DNA of 64,000 bases from Streptomyces sp. NBC_01431. Its GTDB lineage: Bacteria; Actinomycetota; Actinomycetes; Streptomycetales; Streptomycetaceae. Every line of letters starts with the position of its first letter. Within the stretch, counting starts at the first letter, position 1. This document shows positions 33,404 through 42,039 of the stretch, piece after piece. The notes under the pieces were generated by a model that was given only the letters and a program-made list of their open reading frames with translations, was not told where the DNA came from and made no database searches. Both the position numbers and the translations under genes were made by a program. Where the stretch lies: contig NZ_CP109496.1 in the NCBI RefSeq assembly GCF_036231355.1, forward strand, positions 4,216,001-4,280,000, written 5' to 3'.

Positions 33404-34900
33404 GTGGACTACCGCGGGATTGCGGACGAGGTCGAGGCGGAGATCGCCTCCGGGACGCTCAAGCCGGGCGAGCGACTGCCCACCCAGCGCGCCTTCGCGC
33501 GCCGCCGCCGCATCGCGGTGTCCACCGCGATCCGGGTGTACGGGGAGCTCGGCCGCCGGGGTCTGGTGGTGGGCGAGGTCGGGCGCGGCACGTTCGTACG
33601 GGCCGCGCCGCCGCACCCCGGGTCGGTCCTCGCCGAGGACAGCGGCCGCACGCCCGTCAACCTGGAGCTCAACTACCCGGTGGCGGACGGGCAGTCGGAG
33701 CTGATGGCGCGTTCGCTCGGGGCGCTGCTGCGGCCCGACGTCCTCACTGCGGCCACCCGCCCCGCCGCGGCCGACGGCACGCCCGAGGCCCGCGAGGCCG
33801 CGGCCTCGCTGCTTGCCCGGCCGGGCTGGCGGCCCGACCCCGCGCGCATCCTCTTCGCGGGGAACGGCCGCCAGGCCATCGCCGCCGCACTGTCCTGCCT
33901 GGTCCGCCCCGGCGGCCGGATCGGCGTCGAGGAGCTGACGTACCCGCTGGTCAAAGCGGTCGCCGAGCGCCTGGGCATCGATCTGGTGCCCATCGACATG
34001 GACGAACAGGGCCTGCGCCCCGACGCCCTGACCACGGCCCACCGCCGCACCCCGCTGAGCGCGGTATACCTCCAGCCGACCCTGCACAACCCGCTCACCC
34101 TGACGATGGGGGAGGAGCGGCGCCGCGAACTGGCCGGTGAACTGGGCGAGTTGGACCTGTGGGCAATCGAGGACACGACATGGGCGTTCCTGGCGCCGCG
34201 GGTCGGTACGGGGCAGCCGGGCGACACGCGAGCGCTGGGCGACGGGCCGCCCGGCGGCGGGTTGCCGGGCGGAATTGAGCCGCCGGGTGGAACCGGGCAG
34301 CCGGATGGCGTCCGGTCCTCGGGCGGCATCCGGCCGCCGGGCGGCGCCCCGACCCCCAGCAGTCCCGCCGACCCCCCGCCTCCCCTCGCCGCGTACGCGC
34401 CCGAGCGGACGGTGCTCGTCGACAGCCTTTCCAAGCGGCTCGCCCCCGGGCTCACCACCGGGTTTCTCGTGGTGCCCGCCGCCCGCGCGGACGACCTCGC
34501 GCGGGCCCTGCGCTCGGGGGCCTGGACGGCGGGGCGGTTCAATCTGGAGGCGGCCGTGCGATGGGCCGCTGACGGGACCGTGGCGGCGGTCGGCGCCGCC
34601 AAGCGGGCCGATGCGGCCGAGCGGTACGAGCTGGTGCGCAGGCACCTCGGCGGCTTCCGCGTCCGCAGCGACCCGGCCGCGTACTACTGCTGGTGGGAGC
34701 TGCCCGCGCCCTGGCGGGCCGAGACGTTCGCCGCGGCCGCGGCCGAGCGGCTGGGGATCGCGGTGACGCCGGGTACCGCGTTCGCGGTGGGGAGCCGGGT
34801 GCCGGACGCGGTCAGGATCGGCCTGGCGACCCCGCCGATTCCGGTCCTGGCCGAGGCGCTTCGGTCTCTGGCCGCTCTCGCCGCAGCCGCCGCCCCGTGA
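33404..34900 (+). CDS. MocR-type GntR regulator with aminotransferase domain
   Basis: This 498-aa regulator starts at a GTG at 33404. The winged helix occupies residues 1-70 (EVEAEIASGTLKPGERLPTQ, RIAVSTAIRVYGELGRRGLV). A fold-type I PLP domain runs from residue 85, with the PLP lysine K344 in DSLSKRLAPG. Residues about 266-325 are a Gly/Pro-rich insertion (GLPGGIEPPGGTGQP...) not usual in the family, placed just before the PLP-lysine segment. Members regulate PLP, GABA or amine metabolism. It is divergent from the alpha/beta hydrolase and its last 89 bases overlap the convergent membrane-protein gene. Confidence 0.88.
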   Translation: MDYRGIADEVEAEIASGTLKPGERLPTQRAFARRRRIAVSTAIRVYGELGRRGLVVGEVGRGTFVRAAPPHPGSVLAEDSGRTPVNLELNYPVADGQSELMARSLGALLRPDVLTAATRPAAADGTPEAREAAASLLARPGWRPDPARILFAGNGRQAIAAALSCLVRPGGRIGVEELTYPLVKAVAERLGIDLVPIDMDEQGLRPDALTTAHRRTPLSAVYLQPTLHNPLTLTMGEERRRELAGELGELDLWAIEDTTWAFLAPRVGTGQPGDTRALGDGPPGGGLPGGIEPPGGTGQPDGVRSSGGIRPPGGAPTPSSPADPPPPLAAYAPERTVLVDSLSKRLAPGLTTGFLVVPAARADDLARALRSGAWTAGRFNLEAAVRWAADGTVAAVGAAKRADAAERYELVRRHLGGFRVRSDPAAYYCWWELPAPWRAETFAAAAAERLGIAVTPGTAFAVGSRVPDAVRIGLATPPIPVLAEALRSLAALAAAAAP

Positions 34901-35702
34901 GCCACGCCCCCAGCGCGAGCAGCAGCCCGAACGCGAGCACCCCCCACGCCGCCGCGGACAGGGAGTCCGTGAGCGCGTCGTAGACCGCGCCCGCCGCCGC
35001 CGGGTCGGAGTCCGCGGGCAGCCCGTCGAGGGTGAGCGAGCGGCCCACGGCGACCAGCACGTGCAGGACCACCGCGCCCACGGCGAGCCCGAGGCCCACC
35101 CCGATCAGGGCGCGGCGCCGGCGCGGCGCCGCGAACACCGCCCCGACCGCCACCACCGGCACGGCGATCGCGCCCCACACGCCGATGCGCTGGAGCCACC
35201 GGAAGACGGTGCGGACGGGACCGAGCTTCGTCGATTCGACGACGGTGAGGTCGGTGGGTTCCACGGGGATCTCGTTCGCGAACGGCACGCCCTGTGCCTC
35301 CAGTTCGTTCTTGATCTGCTCGATCGCGGGAGCCAGGTCGATGCGGACGTTGTTGCCGCCGCCGTTCTGGGTGAGGGCGGCTTCGACGCTCGCGTGGGCG
35401 GCCCGGTTCGCGGTGTTCCACACGCCCTGGAAGGCGGAGGTGGTGGTGAACGACCGCACGGCCCCGCCGACCAGCGAGGCCACCGGCGCCTGGAGCGGCC
35501 CCACGTCGATGTTCGTCATGATCGCGTCGGTGACCCGGGTGGCCACCGCAGTGCGCACGGCGTCGTTCCCGGCGAGCGGGGCCATGGCGGAGACGTACCG
35601 GTCGCGGTCACCGATCTCCGTCTTGGTCCAGGTGGAGATCGCGCCCAGCGGGACCAGGACGGCCGCCAGGACGATCAGCACCGCCGACAGGAAGCTGCGC
35701 AC
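34812..35702 (-). CDS. Integral membrane protein, hypothetical
   Basis: A 296-aa protein is given if translation starts at the GTG at 35702 (VRSFLSAVLIVLAAVLVPLG, first TM helix). An upstream frame to 35813 would overlap the promoter and ribosome binding site of the divergent gene. A large extracytoplasmic loop follows helix 1 (residues about 40-170, with DRDRYVSAMAPLAGNDAVRTAV). Helices 2-4 come next, near 185-205, 210-235 and 262-282, with a basic tail. No function is known; similar four-helix proteins are common in Streptomyces. The 3' end overlaps the MocR gene tail-to-tail by 89 bases. Confidence 0.75.
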   Translation of the reverse strand: MRSFLSAVLIVLAAVLVPLGAISTWTKTEIGDRDRYVSAMAPLAGNDAVRTAVATRVTDAIMTNIDVGPLQAPVASLVGGAVRSFTTTSAFQGVWNTANRAAHASVEAALTQNGGGNNVRIDLAPAIEQIKNELEAQGVPFANEIPVEPTDLTVVESTKLGPVRTVFRWLQRIGVWGAIAVPVVAVGAVFAAPRRRRALIGVGLGLAVGAVVLHVLVAVGRSLTLDGLPADSDPAAAGAVYDALTDSLSAAAWGVLAFGLLLALGAWLTGRRLRRERPETEAPRPGPESAGSPGRS

Positions 35703-35803
35703 CCGTCCACGAAATCCCGGGTTGCCGGGCGGCGCGCGCGGGTGTGGGCTGTATGGGGGACGGGCACGCGCCGCGCCCGTCGGCAAGCGGAAGGAGTGCC
35801 GCC

Positions 35804-36211
35804 ATGGCCGCACAAGCTTCGGTACCCGCCAGGAGTCACCGCCACGGACGCCCGATCGCCCACCGTCCGAGCGGGGCCGTCCTCGCGATCCCGGTCGTCC
35901 TGGGAGTGGTGTACGGCATCTACGCGGCCGCCATCGATCGCGCCGGTGGCCAGGTCACCGGCGGCAACATCGCCCTCGGTGTCGTGTCCGGCGTCGTGAT
36001 CATGGCTCTGGGCGTCGGGCTCCTCAGCATCCAGTCGAGCCTTTCCCGCGAACGGCGCGCGGCGGCGTACGGGGCCCTGTTCGGCGTCGGAATCGGCTTC
36101 CTGCACAGCCTGACCGGCGAGAGCATCATCAGGGCCTCGGGCATGGGGCTGGCCTTCGGCGGGGCGATGTTCGCGGCGTCGTTCTACTGGTTCTACACCC
36201 ACGAGAACTGA
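35804..36211 (+). CDS. Small integral membrane protein
   Basis: This 135-aa protein starts at 35804, with AAGGAG at 8-base spacing. After a basic N-terminus (VPARSHRHGRPIAHRPSG) there are four hydrophobic segments: AVLAIPVVLGVVYGIYAA, NIALGVVSGVVIMALGVGLL, AAYGALFGVGIGFL and GMGLAFGGAMFAASFYWFY. Function is unknown. It precedes the DUF6126-like gene by 62 bases and may be co-transcribed with it. Confidence 0.8.
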   Translation: MAAQASVPARSHRHGRPIAHRPSGAVLAIPVVLGVVYGIYAAAIDRAGGQVTGGNIALGVVSGVVIMALGVGLLSIQSSLSRERRAAAYGALFGVGIGFLHSLTGESIIRASGMGLAFGGAMFAASFYWFYTHEN

Positions 36212-36273
36212 AGGTTCCCGCCGAGCCCCGGACCCTCCCCGTACCCTGGTGCCGAACCAGGAGGAGGTGGCCC

Positions 36274-36402
36274 GTGGCCGACAGCGAGAAGAGTCAGGAG
36301 CGCGGCATCGCCCTGCGCGCCGGGTTCTACATCTTCGGCACCCATGTCTTCGCCGGATTCGTGTGGCTCCTGTTCTACGTGGGGAGCCACGCCCACAAGT
36401 AG
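36274..36402 (+). CDS. DUF6126-like small single-helix membrane protein
   Basis: This 42-aa protein starts at a GTG at 36274, preceded by GAGGAGG. It has a charged N-terminus (MADSEKSQERGIALRAG) and one TM helix (FYIFGTHVFAGFVWLLFYVG) ending HAHK. It matches the short DUF6126 proteins of Streptomyces. Function is unknown. It would be missed by length filters. The start is well supported by the strong ribosome binding site. Confidence 0.8.
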   Translation: MADSEKSQERGIALRAGFYIFGTHVFAGFVWLLFYVGSHAHK

Positions 36403-36627
36403 CCCCCACATGCAGCCCGCCGACAAGTAGTCCCCACACGTAGTCCGCCCCCAGTCGGTTGCGTCAACAACTAGTCCCCGCAGGGGAGTTCGGGATTCGG
36501 CAGACGCTGTTAACCTCCCCGCTACTCGCATGGGGGGCCCGAGCCGGGCGGCTTCTCTATCCTCGCGCGGCATGCACGCGCGGCTTCGCGTACCCCGCAT
36601 GCTTCCCACGCATGAGGCGGAGTACTT

Positions 36628-38799
36628 GTGGCAGAGAACAAGCACGGCCGGCGAAGCACGCTCCTGCGCAGGGCGGTGGGCGCTGCGCTGACGCCCGCGC
36701 TGGCCCTCGGCGCACTCGGAACGACGGGTGCGACGGCCAGACCGCACCCCACCCCGGCCCTCGCATCCGACCACTGGGGCGCCCCTTCGGCGCTCACCGA
36801 CGGTACGACCATCCAGACCCTCATAGACACCCGAACCACCAAGCAGGGCACGGTAGTTGGGCTCTGGTCCCGGCTCGCCGCCGACCGCTCGCAGCGCGAC
36901 CTGCTGGTCGCGGTGCGCCCGGCGGGCAGCACCAAGTGGGGCGCCGCCCGCACCCTGGCGAGTTCCACCTACGACACCTCCTCGCCCGTGGACGCCCGCG
37001 TCCTGGCCGCGCCGGACGGCTCGCTCACCGTCGCCTGGGTCGACTTGGCCGCCGCAGGGGCCCGGCTGCTCACCTCGGCGCTGCCCGCCGGGGCCGCGTC
37101 CTGGTCGTCGCCGGTGCAGATAGCCGCCGCCGACCGGATCCAGGACATTCAGCTCGCGGGCACCCCCGCGGGCCGCACCGTCGTGGTGTGGGCGCACGGC
37201 GTCGACCCGCAGTACGAGGTGTACGCGGCCGAGCGCACCGGCGCGGACGGCGCCTGGTCGGCGCCCGCCCGGCTCGACGCCACGGCCGCCGGAGTCCAGG
37301 ACGCGTACCCCCAGGTCGCGGTGGCTGCCGACGGGTCGGTGACGGCGGTGTGGACCGAGTACGGGTCGGCGGGCGCCGCGTTCAAGTCGGCCGAGCAGGG
37401 CGCGGCGGACACCGCCTGGAGCGCCCCGCACGACACGTTCGACCACCCGGTCACGGCGAGCCACGCCAAGCTGGCGCTCGGCCCGCGCGGTGACCTCGCG
37501 ATGGCGTGGCTGGCGAACGGCGCCCTGGACTACGCCCAGAGACCGGCCGGAGCCGCCGCCTGGGGCCCGGTCGAGACGGCCGCCCCGACGGACAGCTTCG
37601 GCGACGCGGTACCGTCCCCGCTGCCCGGCCCGGACGGTGACGTCACGCTGGTCTGGTCCGACTACCGGTCCGGCACCGACGGCTACTGGATCCGCACCAC
37701 GACCCGGGCCGCCGCCACCGGCACCTGGGAGCCGGTGCAGACCCTCTCGACGCAGTACGCGGGCGCGACGCCCTTCGCCGCGGACATCGGCGCCGACGGC
37801 ACGGTGTGCGCCGGGTGGAGCCAGCCCGCCGACAGCGGCGACGCCGACCGTTTCGTGGTGGCCTCCCGCGTCGGCGGCGCCTGGAGCCAGGCCAAGGAGC
37901 TCAGCACCAACACCACCGGGTACGCGCGCGGCGGCATATCCGTGGGCGGTCCCGAGAACCGCCCGACCGCCCTGTGGGAGGACCCCACCGGGACCTACAC
38001 CACCCGCCTGATGACCGCGACGACCTCCACGCAGCCCGCGGTGTGGCGCGACTACAACGGCGACGGCAAGGGCGACCTCCTCGCCCTGACCCCCGGCGGC
38101 AGCCTCACCATCCGCACCGGCACCGGCACCGGCGACGTCACCCCGGGGCCGTCCGCCCCGGGCTGGCCGACCAGTTCCCGCTACATCCCGGCGGGCGACC
38201 TCACCAACGACGGCGACAACGACCTCCTCGTACGCGACGCGTCCGGGCAGCTCACCCGCTACGACGGCGCGGCGGGCAAACCCTTCGCGCCGGGCGGCCC
38301 GCACCTCGCGCTCGGGGCCGGCTGGAATGCGTACGACGTGCTCACCGTCCCCGGCGACCTGACCGGCGACGGCCGCCCCGATCTGCTCGCCCGCACCCCC
38401 TCCGGCGATCTGTACATGTACGCCGACAACGGCGCGGGCGCCTTCAAGGATCCCGTGAAGATCGGCTTCGGCTGGCAGGCCTACAACACCGTCATCGGCG
38501 CGGGCGACCTGAACGGTGACGGCTTCGGCGACCTGCTCGCCCGTGACGGATCCGGCGTGCTGTGGCGCTACGACGGCAACGGCAAGGGCACCTTCAACGA
38601 CCGGGTCCGGATGGGCGCGGGCTGGGGCGTGTACAACGCGCTCGCCGGAGTCGGCGACATCACCGGCGACGGCAAGTCGGACCTGGTGGCCCGCGACACC
38701 GACGGGGTGCTGTGGCGCTACCCCGGCAACGGCGCCGGAAGCTACACCGACCGCGTGCGGATCGGCGGCGGCTGGCAGATGTACCAGAACCTGTACTGA
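36628..38799 (+). CDS. Secreted FG-GAP/VCBS beta-propeller protein
   Basis: This 723-aa precursor starts at a GTG at 36628, with GAGGCGGAG upstream, and has a signal peptide (MAENKHGRRSTLLRRAVGAA... to ATARPHP). Residues about 50-465 contain repeated blades (ARVLAAPDGSLTVAWVD, VAADGSVTAVWTE, LPGPDGDVTLVWS). The C-terminal 250 residues hold FG-GAP/VCBS repeats with Ca-binding-like NGDGKGDLL, TGDGRPDLLAR, NGDGFGDLLARD and TGDGKSDLVARD. It is an extracellular binding or scaffold protein with no catalytic motif. A terminator follows at 38843-38874. Confidence 0.88.
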   Translation: MAENKHGRRSTLLRRAVGAALTPALALGALGTTGATARPHPTPALASDHWGAPSALTDGTTIQTLIDTRTTKQGTVVGLWSRLAADRSQRDLLVAVRPAGSTKWGAARTLASSTYDTSSPVDARVLAAPDGSLTVAWVDLAAAGARLLTSALPAGAASWSSPVQIAAADRIQDIQLAGTPAGRTVVVWAHGVDPQYEVYAAERTGADGAWSAPARLDATAAGVQDAYPQVAVAADGSVTAVWTEYGSAGAAFKSAEQGAADTAWSAPHDTFDHPVTASHAKLALGPRGDLAMAWLANGALDYAQRPAGAAAWGPVETAAPTDSFGDAVPSPLPGPDGDVTLVWSDYRSGTDGYWIRTTTRAAATGTWEPVQTLSTQYAGATPFAADIGADGTVCAGWSQPADSGDADRFVVASRVGGAWSQAKELSTNTTGYARGGISVGGPENRPTALWEDPTGTYTTRLMTATTSTQPAVWRDYNGDGKGDLLALTPGGSLTIRTGTGTGDVTPGPSAPGWPTSSRYIPAGDLTNDGDNDLLVRDASGQLTRYDGAAGKPFAPGGPHLALGAGWNAYDVLTVPGDLTGDGRPDLLARTPSGDLYMYADNGAGAFKDPVKIGFGWQAYNTVIGAGDLNGDGFGDLLARDGSGVLWRYDGNGKGTFNDRVRMGAGWGVYNALAGVGDITGDGKSDLVARDTDGVLWRYPGNGAGSYTDRVRIGGGWQMYQNLY

Positions 38800-38842
38800 C
38801 CGTCCCCTGCGGCGCCTGCGGACCGTCGGCAAAGACACCGTA

Positions 38843-38874
38843 ATGCCGGGCCCTTTGTTCCTGGGGCCCGGCAT
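38843..38874 (+). terminator. Terminator between the FG-GAP gene and the trpS leader
   Basis: The arms ATGCCGGGCCC and GGGCCCGGCAT form a perfect 11-bp stem with a 10-base T-rich loop, 44 bases after the stop codon. It insulates the trpS attenuator from the upstream gene. Confidence 0.7.
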
Positions 38875-38884
38875 CATCGCGGGC

Positions 38885-38890
38885 TACAGT
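38885..38890 (+). promoter_or_regulatory. Candidate -10 of the trpS promoter
   Basis: TACAGT lies 6 bases before the ATG of the Trp leader peptide. If used, the transcript would begin at or beside the ATG, so the leader peptide would be translated leaderless. No ribosome binding site precedes the ATG, which agrees. A -35 element is not clear. Confidence 0.4.
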
Positions 38891-38896
38891 GGCCGC

Positions 38897-38947
38897 ATGT
38901 CGTCCGCGTCGCAGTCCTCTCACCTCTGCTGGTGGCGCTCCTTCTAG
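38897..38947 (+). CDS. trpS leader peptide (16 aa, tandem Trp codons)
   Basis: The peptide reads MSSASQSSHLCWWRSF, with the two TGG codons at 38930-38935 just before the stop. Tandem codons for the amino acid sensed, inside a short reading frame followed by alternative hairpins and a T-run terminator, are the signature of ribosome-mediated attenuation. The peptide itself is not expected to have a function. It is too short for ordinary gene finding. A ribosome stalled at the Trp codons would free the downstream antiterminator. Confidence 0.85.
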   Translation: MSSASQSSHLCWWRSF

Positions 38948-39008
38948 GAGCGGCCACGACTCACGCGCGACACCATCGCGGGCCGTTCAATATGGACGGC
39001 CCCTTTTT
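38932..39008 (+). promoter_or_regulatory. Transcription attenuator of trpS
   Basis: GTGGCGCTCCT (from 38932, over the Trp codons) pairs with AGGAGCGGCCAC (to about 38956) to form the pause hairpin. The terminator hairpin pairs 38980-38988 (GGGCCGTTC) with 38994-39002 (GGACGGCCC) around an AATAT loop and is followed by TTTTT at 39004-39008. GCGGCC in the right pause arm is complementary to GGCCG of the terminator left arm, giving an antiterminator. Low charged tRNA-Trp would stall the ribosome, favour the antiterminator and switch on trpS. Confidence 0.82.
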
Positions 39009-39088
39009 GTTGCCCTTGCCCTCGCTGGTCAAGCAGTGGGCGCCGTCCAGGCCCGGCCCCGCATCCCACTGCCCCCGAGGAGCCCGCA

Positions 39089-40168
39089 ATGCACACCACC
39101 ACCACCGCCGCGCCCACGACCACCGTCGAGGCCGCGCCCACCGTCACCGCCCCCGGCGCCGCTCCCGCGAGGACCGCCGACCGCATCCTGACCGGCGACC
39201 GTCCCACCGGCGCCCTCCACCTCGGGCACTACTTCGGCACCCTCCAGAACCGGGTGCGGCTCCAGAACGAAGGCGTCGACCTCTTCCTCGTCATCCCCGA
39301 CTACCAGGTGCTCACCGACAGAGACGTCGCCGAGCGCCTCGACGAGAACGTGGTGGGCCTCGTCCTCGACTATCTCGCCGCCGGTGTCGACCCGGACCGC
39401 GCGACGATCTTCACGCACAGCGCGGTCCCCGCCCTCAACCAGTTGCTCCTGCCGTTCCTGAGCCTGGTCTCGGTCGCCGAACTCGGCCGCAACCCCACGG
39501 TCAAGGACGAGATCGCCCACTCCCGCCAGGCCGCCGTCTCGGGCCTCATGTTCACCTACCCCGCGCACCAGGCCGCCGACATCCTGTTCTGCAAGGCGAC
39601 CCTGGTCCCGGTCGGCCAGGACCAGCTCCCGCACCTGGAGTTGACCCGTACCATCGCCCGCCGCTTCAACGAGCGGTACGCCCGCGTCTTCCCCGAGCCG
39701 CGGGCGCTGCTGTCCGCCGCGCCCCTGCTGCTCGGCACGGACGGCGGCAAGATGAGCAAAAGCCGGGCCAACTCCATTGCCCTGCAAGCGAGTTCGGACG
39801 AGACGGCGCGCCTGATCCGGGGCGCGAAGACCGACGCGACGCGCCGCATCACCTTCGACCCCGAGACCCGCCCCGAGGTCAGCAACCTCGTACTGCTCGC
39901 CGCGCTCTGCCAGGGCGGCCGTGACCCGCACGAGGTCGCGGCCGAAATCGGCGACGGCGGATCGGCGGCACTGAAGAAGACGGTCACCGAAGCCGTGAAC
40001 ACCCACTTCGCCCCGCACCGGGCCCGCCGTGCGGAATACGCCCAAGACCTCACGCACGTACGAGAGTTGATCGAGAAGGGAAACCAGCGGGCGAACGAAA
40101 TCGCCGAGACCACCCTGGATGAGGTGAGGGAGGCCATGGGAACGTTCCGGTCGGCGGCATCCTGTTAG
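39089..40168 (+). CDS. trpS: Tryptophanyl-tRNA synthetase (attenuator-controlled)
   Basis: This 359-aa class Ic synthetase has the HIGH-type motif in TGALHLGHYFGTLQNR and the KMSKS loop GGKMSKSRANSI. An N-terminal Thr/Ala-rich tail of about 25 residues precedes the catalytic core. It charges tRNA-Trp with tryptophan. The attenuator upstream matches the regulation described for the auxiliary, indolmycin-resistant TrpRS1 of S. coelicolor, so this is probably that second, inducible enzyme. The housekeeping copy would then lie elsewhere. The last codons (RSAASC, TAG) fall inside a repeat that recurs at 40214 and 40349. Confidence 0.95.
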   Translation: MHTTTTAAPTTTVEAAPTVTAPGAAPARTADRILTGDRPTGALHLGHYFGTLQNRVRLQNEGVDLFLVIPDYQVLTDRDVAERLDENVVGLVLDYLAAGVDPDRATIFTHSAVPALNQLLLPFLSLVSVAELGRNPTVKDEIAHSRQAAVSGLMFTYPAHQAADILFCKATLVPVGQDQLPHLELTRTIARRFNERYARVFPEPRALLSAAPLLLGTDGGKMSKSRANSIALQASSDETARLIRGAKTDATRRITFDPETRPEVSNLVLLAALCQGGRDPHEVAAEIGDGGSAALKKTVTEAVNTHFAPHRARRAEYAQDLTHVRELIEKGNQRANEIAETTLDEVREAMGTFRSAASC

Positions 40169-40475
40169 GGGCGCGGGGCTGTGACACTGTGCGGCTTCGC
40201 CGCGCAAGGCGGTGCCGGTCGGGCGGCACCCTGTTAGGGGCGCGGGGAACTGCGCGACCAGCCACGCACGGTCCGCAGCCGAACTGTCCGCGCTGGCGGA
40301 GCCGCGCACGGTCCGCCGCCGAAGGGCAGCGCGCAGCCAAGAGCACATGCCGGTCGGCGGCATCCTGTTAGGGGCGCGGGGAACTGCGCGATCAGCCGCG
40401 CACGGTCCGCAGCCGACCTGTCCGCGCTGGCGGAGCCGCGCACGGTCCGCAGCCGAAGGGCAGTGCGCGGAGCGG
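40148..40475 (+). repeat. Tandem duplication with dispersed-repeat copies after trpS
   Basis: A unit starting GCCGGTCGG(G)CGGCA..CCTGTTAGGGG begins at 40214 and again at 40349 (period 135 bp). It is conserved for about 120 bp, including GAACTGCGCGA, CAGCC and two CGCACGGTCCGC blocks. A truncated first copy at 40148 supplies the end of the trpS reading frame. The gap 40169-40475 contains nothing else. Confidence 0.75.
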
Positions 40476-41384
40476 CTACGCCGGGGAGTGGAGCCAGCCC
40501 TGCGCGCGGGCCGTCTCGGAGGCGGTCCGCAGCAGGTTGGCGACGGCCGGGCGGCGCCCCGAGCCCCGCGTGAGCAGATGGAGCTCGATCGTGGACGCCG
40601 GCCGCAACCGCCGCCACGCCAGCGCCCCCGGCAGCCCTTCCACCGCCGACTCCCCGATGACGGAGACCGCCTCGCCCCGCAGCACCGGCGAGTGCGCGGC
40701 GTCGAACGACAGCTGCCGCAACAGGAGTTGAGGCTCAAGACCCGCCCCCGCGAAGATCCCCACAATCGCGTCGAAGTGCCCGGGGTTCGCCTCGCGCGGA
40801 TGCACCAGCAGGCGCTCGCCCGCGAGCGAGGCCACCTCGACGGACTCCCGCGCCGCCAGCCGATGGGCGGCGGGCAGCAGTACGCCCTGCGGTTCGAGGC
40901 GTACCAGGGTGCGGACGAGTTCGGGCGTCGGCGGCGGGCAGCGGACCAGACCCGCGTCCAGGGTGCCGTCCGTGACCCCGGCGACGATCTCGGCGGTGGT
41001 CAGCAGCCGGGTCGTCACGGCGAGCGCGGGGTGGCGTTCGGCGAGGGCGGCGAGCAGCGCCGGTGCCGTGCCGTACCCCGTGCTCGTGCTGTACCCGAGT
41101 GTCAGCGCGTCCCGCTCCGTCTCGGCGAAGCCACGCACATCACGCCACAACCGGTCGGCCTCCGCACACAGTTCGGCCCCGCGTTCCATCAACAACCGCC
41201 CGGCGTCGGTGGGTTCGACGGAGTGGGTGGTGCGGTCCAGGAGCCGTACGCCGAGCTCCTGTTCCAGCTGCCGGATCTGACGGCTGAGCGCGGGCTGGGC
41301 TATGTGCAGACGTTCGGCGGCGCGCGTGAAGTTCCGCTCCTCGGCGACGGCGAGGAAGTAGCGCAGACGGCGGAGTTCGAACAT
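40476..41384 (-). CDS. LysR-family regulator
   Basis: This 302-aa protein starts MFELRRLRYFLAVAEERNFT, taken at 41384; an ATG at 41396 would add four residues. The winged helix is AAERLHIAQPALSRQIRQLE. The effector domain continues from about residue 90 (ALTLGYSTSTGYGTAPALLA). It is divergent from a SnoaL-like and a dehydrogenase gene over 183 bases, the usual LysR arrangement, so it probably controls them. The inducer is unknown. Confidence 0.9.
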   Translation of the reverse strand: MFELRRLRYFLAVAEERNFTRAAERLHIAQPALSRQIRQLEQELGVRLLDRTTHSVEPTDAGRLLMERGAELCAEADRLWRDVRGFAETERDALTLGYSTSTGYGTAPALLAALAERHPALAVTTRLLTTAEIVAGVTDGTLDAGLVRCPPPTPELVRTLVRLEPQGVLLPAAHRLAARESVEVASLAGERLLVHPREANPGHFDAIVGIFAGAGLEPQLLLRQLSFDAAHSPVLRGEAVSVIGESAVEGLPGALAWRRLRPASTIELHLLTRGSGRRPAVANLLRTASETARAQGWLHSPA

Positions 41385-41567
41385 GCCCAGCAGCATACGA
41401 ACGGTCGTGAGCAGCGGTTATGCCGGTACGGCATGAGCCGGTCCCGAACAGGTCTTTCCCTCGGGCGGGCCCCCGTTCCTAGTGTTCAGGTGTCGGAAAG
41501 AGACACCGCGAACACGGCGAATACCGATGAACACCACAAATGCAGCGAACACGAAGGATTAAGAAAA

Positions 41568-42008
41568 ATGAGCATCGAGACCACCACCTCAGCCGCCCCC
41601 GCGAACGTCACCGAGGCCAGCCGGGCTGTCGTCCTCGCCTACATGGACACCCTGGTCACCGGCGACTTCGACGCCCTGCGCGAGTTCTTCTCGCCGGACG
41701 CCACCTGGACCCTCGCCGGTGACCTCCCGCTGTCGCGGACCTGGACCGGCCCCGGCGAGATCCTGGACGAGTTCATCCCCGCGATGCTGTCGCGGCTCGT
41801 GCCGGAGTCGCTGGAGCTGGAGTTCGGCGGCGTCATCGCGGACGGCGAGCGCGTCTTCGCCGAGTGGAACTCCCGTGGCCTCGCCAAGTCGGGCCTGCGC
41901 TACGACCAGCACTGCCTGGCCGTGTTCACCATCCGGGAGGGCCGCATCGCCGAGGTGCGCGAGTTCTTCGCCGACACGCTGCACGCCAAGAACGTCGTCT
42001 TCGTCTGA
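41568..42008 (+). CDS. SnoaL-like / ketosteroid isomerase-fold protein
   Basis: This 146-aa protein starts at 41568, with GAAGGA upstream. It has an NTF2-like fold: AYMDTLVTGDFDALREFFSP, ATWTLAGDLPLSRTWTGPGE, and the C-terminal TIREGRIAEVREFFADTLHA. Members of the family include isomerases, cyclases, hydroxylases and small binding proteins. It precedes a dehydrogenase by 31 bases on the same strand and is divergent from a LysR gene, so a small catabolic or detoxification unit is likely. Confidence 0.85.
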   Translation: MSIETTTSAAPANVTEASRAVVLAYMDTLVTGDFDALREFFSPDATWTLAGDLPLSRTWTGPGEILDEFIPAMLSRLVPESLELEFGGVIADGERVFAEWNSRGLAKSGLRYDQHCLAVFTIREGRIAEVREFFADTLHAKNVVFV

Positions 42009-42039
42009 ACCCGGACCCTCCTCCTGAAAGGCACCTGCC

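Noticed and set aside
36403..36480. Short repeats of TAGTCCCCAC type after the DUF6126-like gene
   Set aside because: The copies are short and irregular. No structure or function could be supported.
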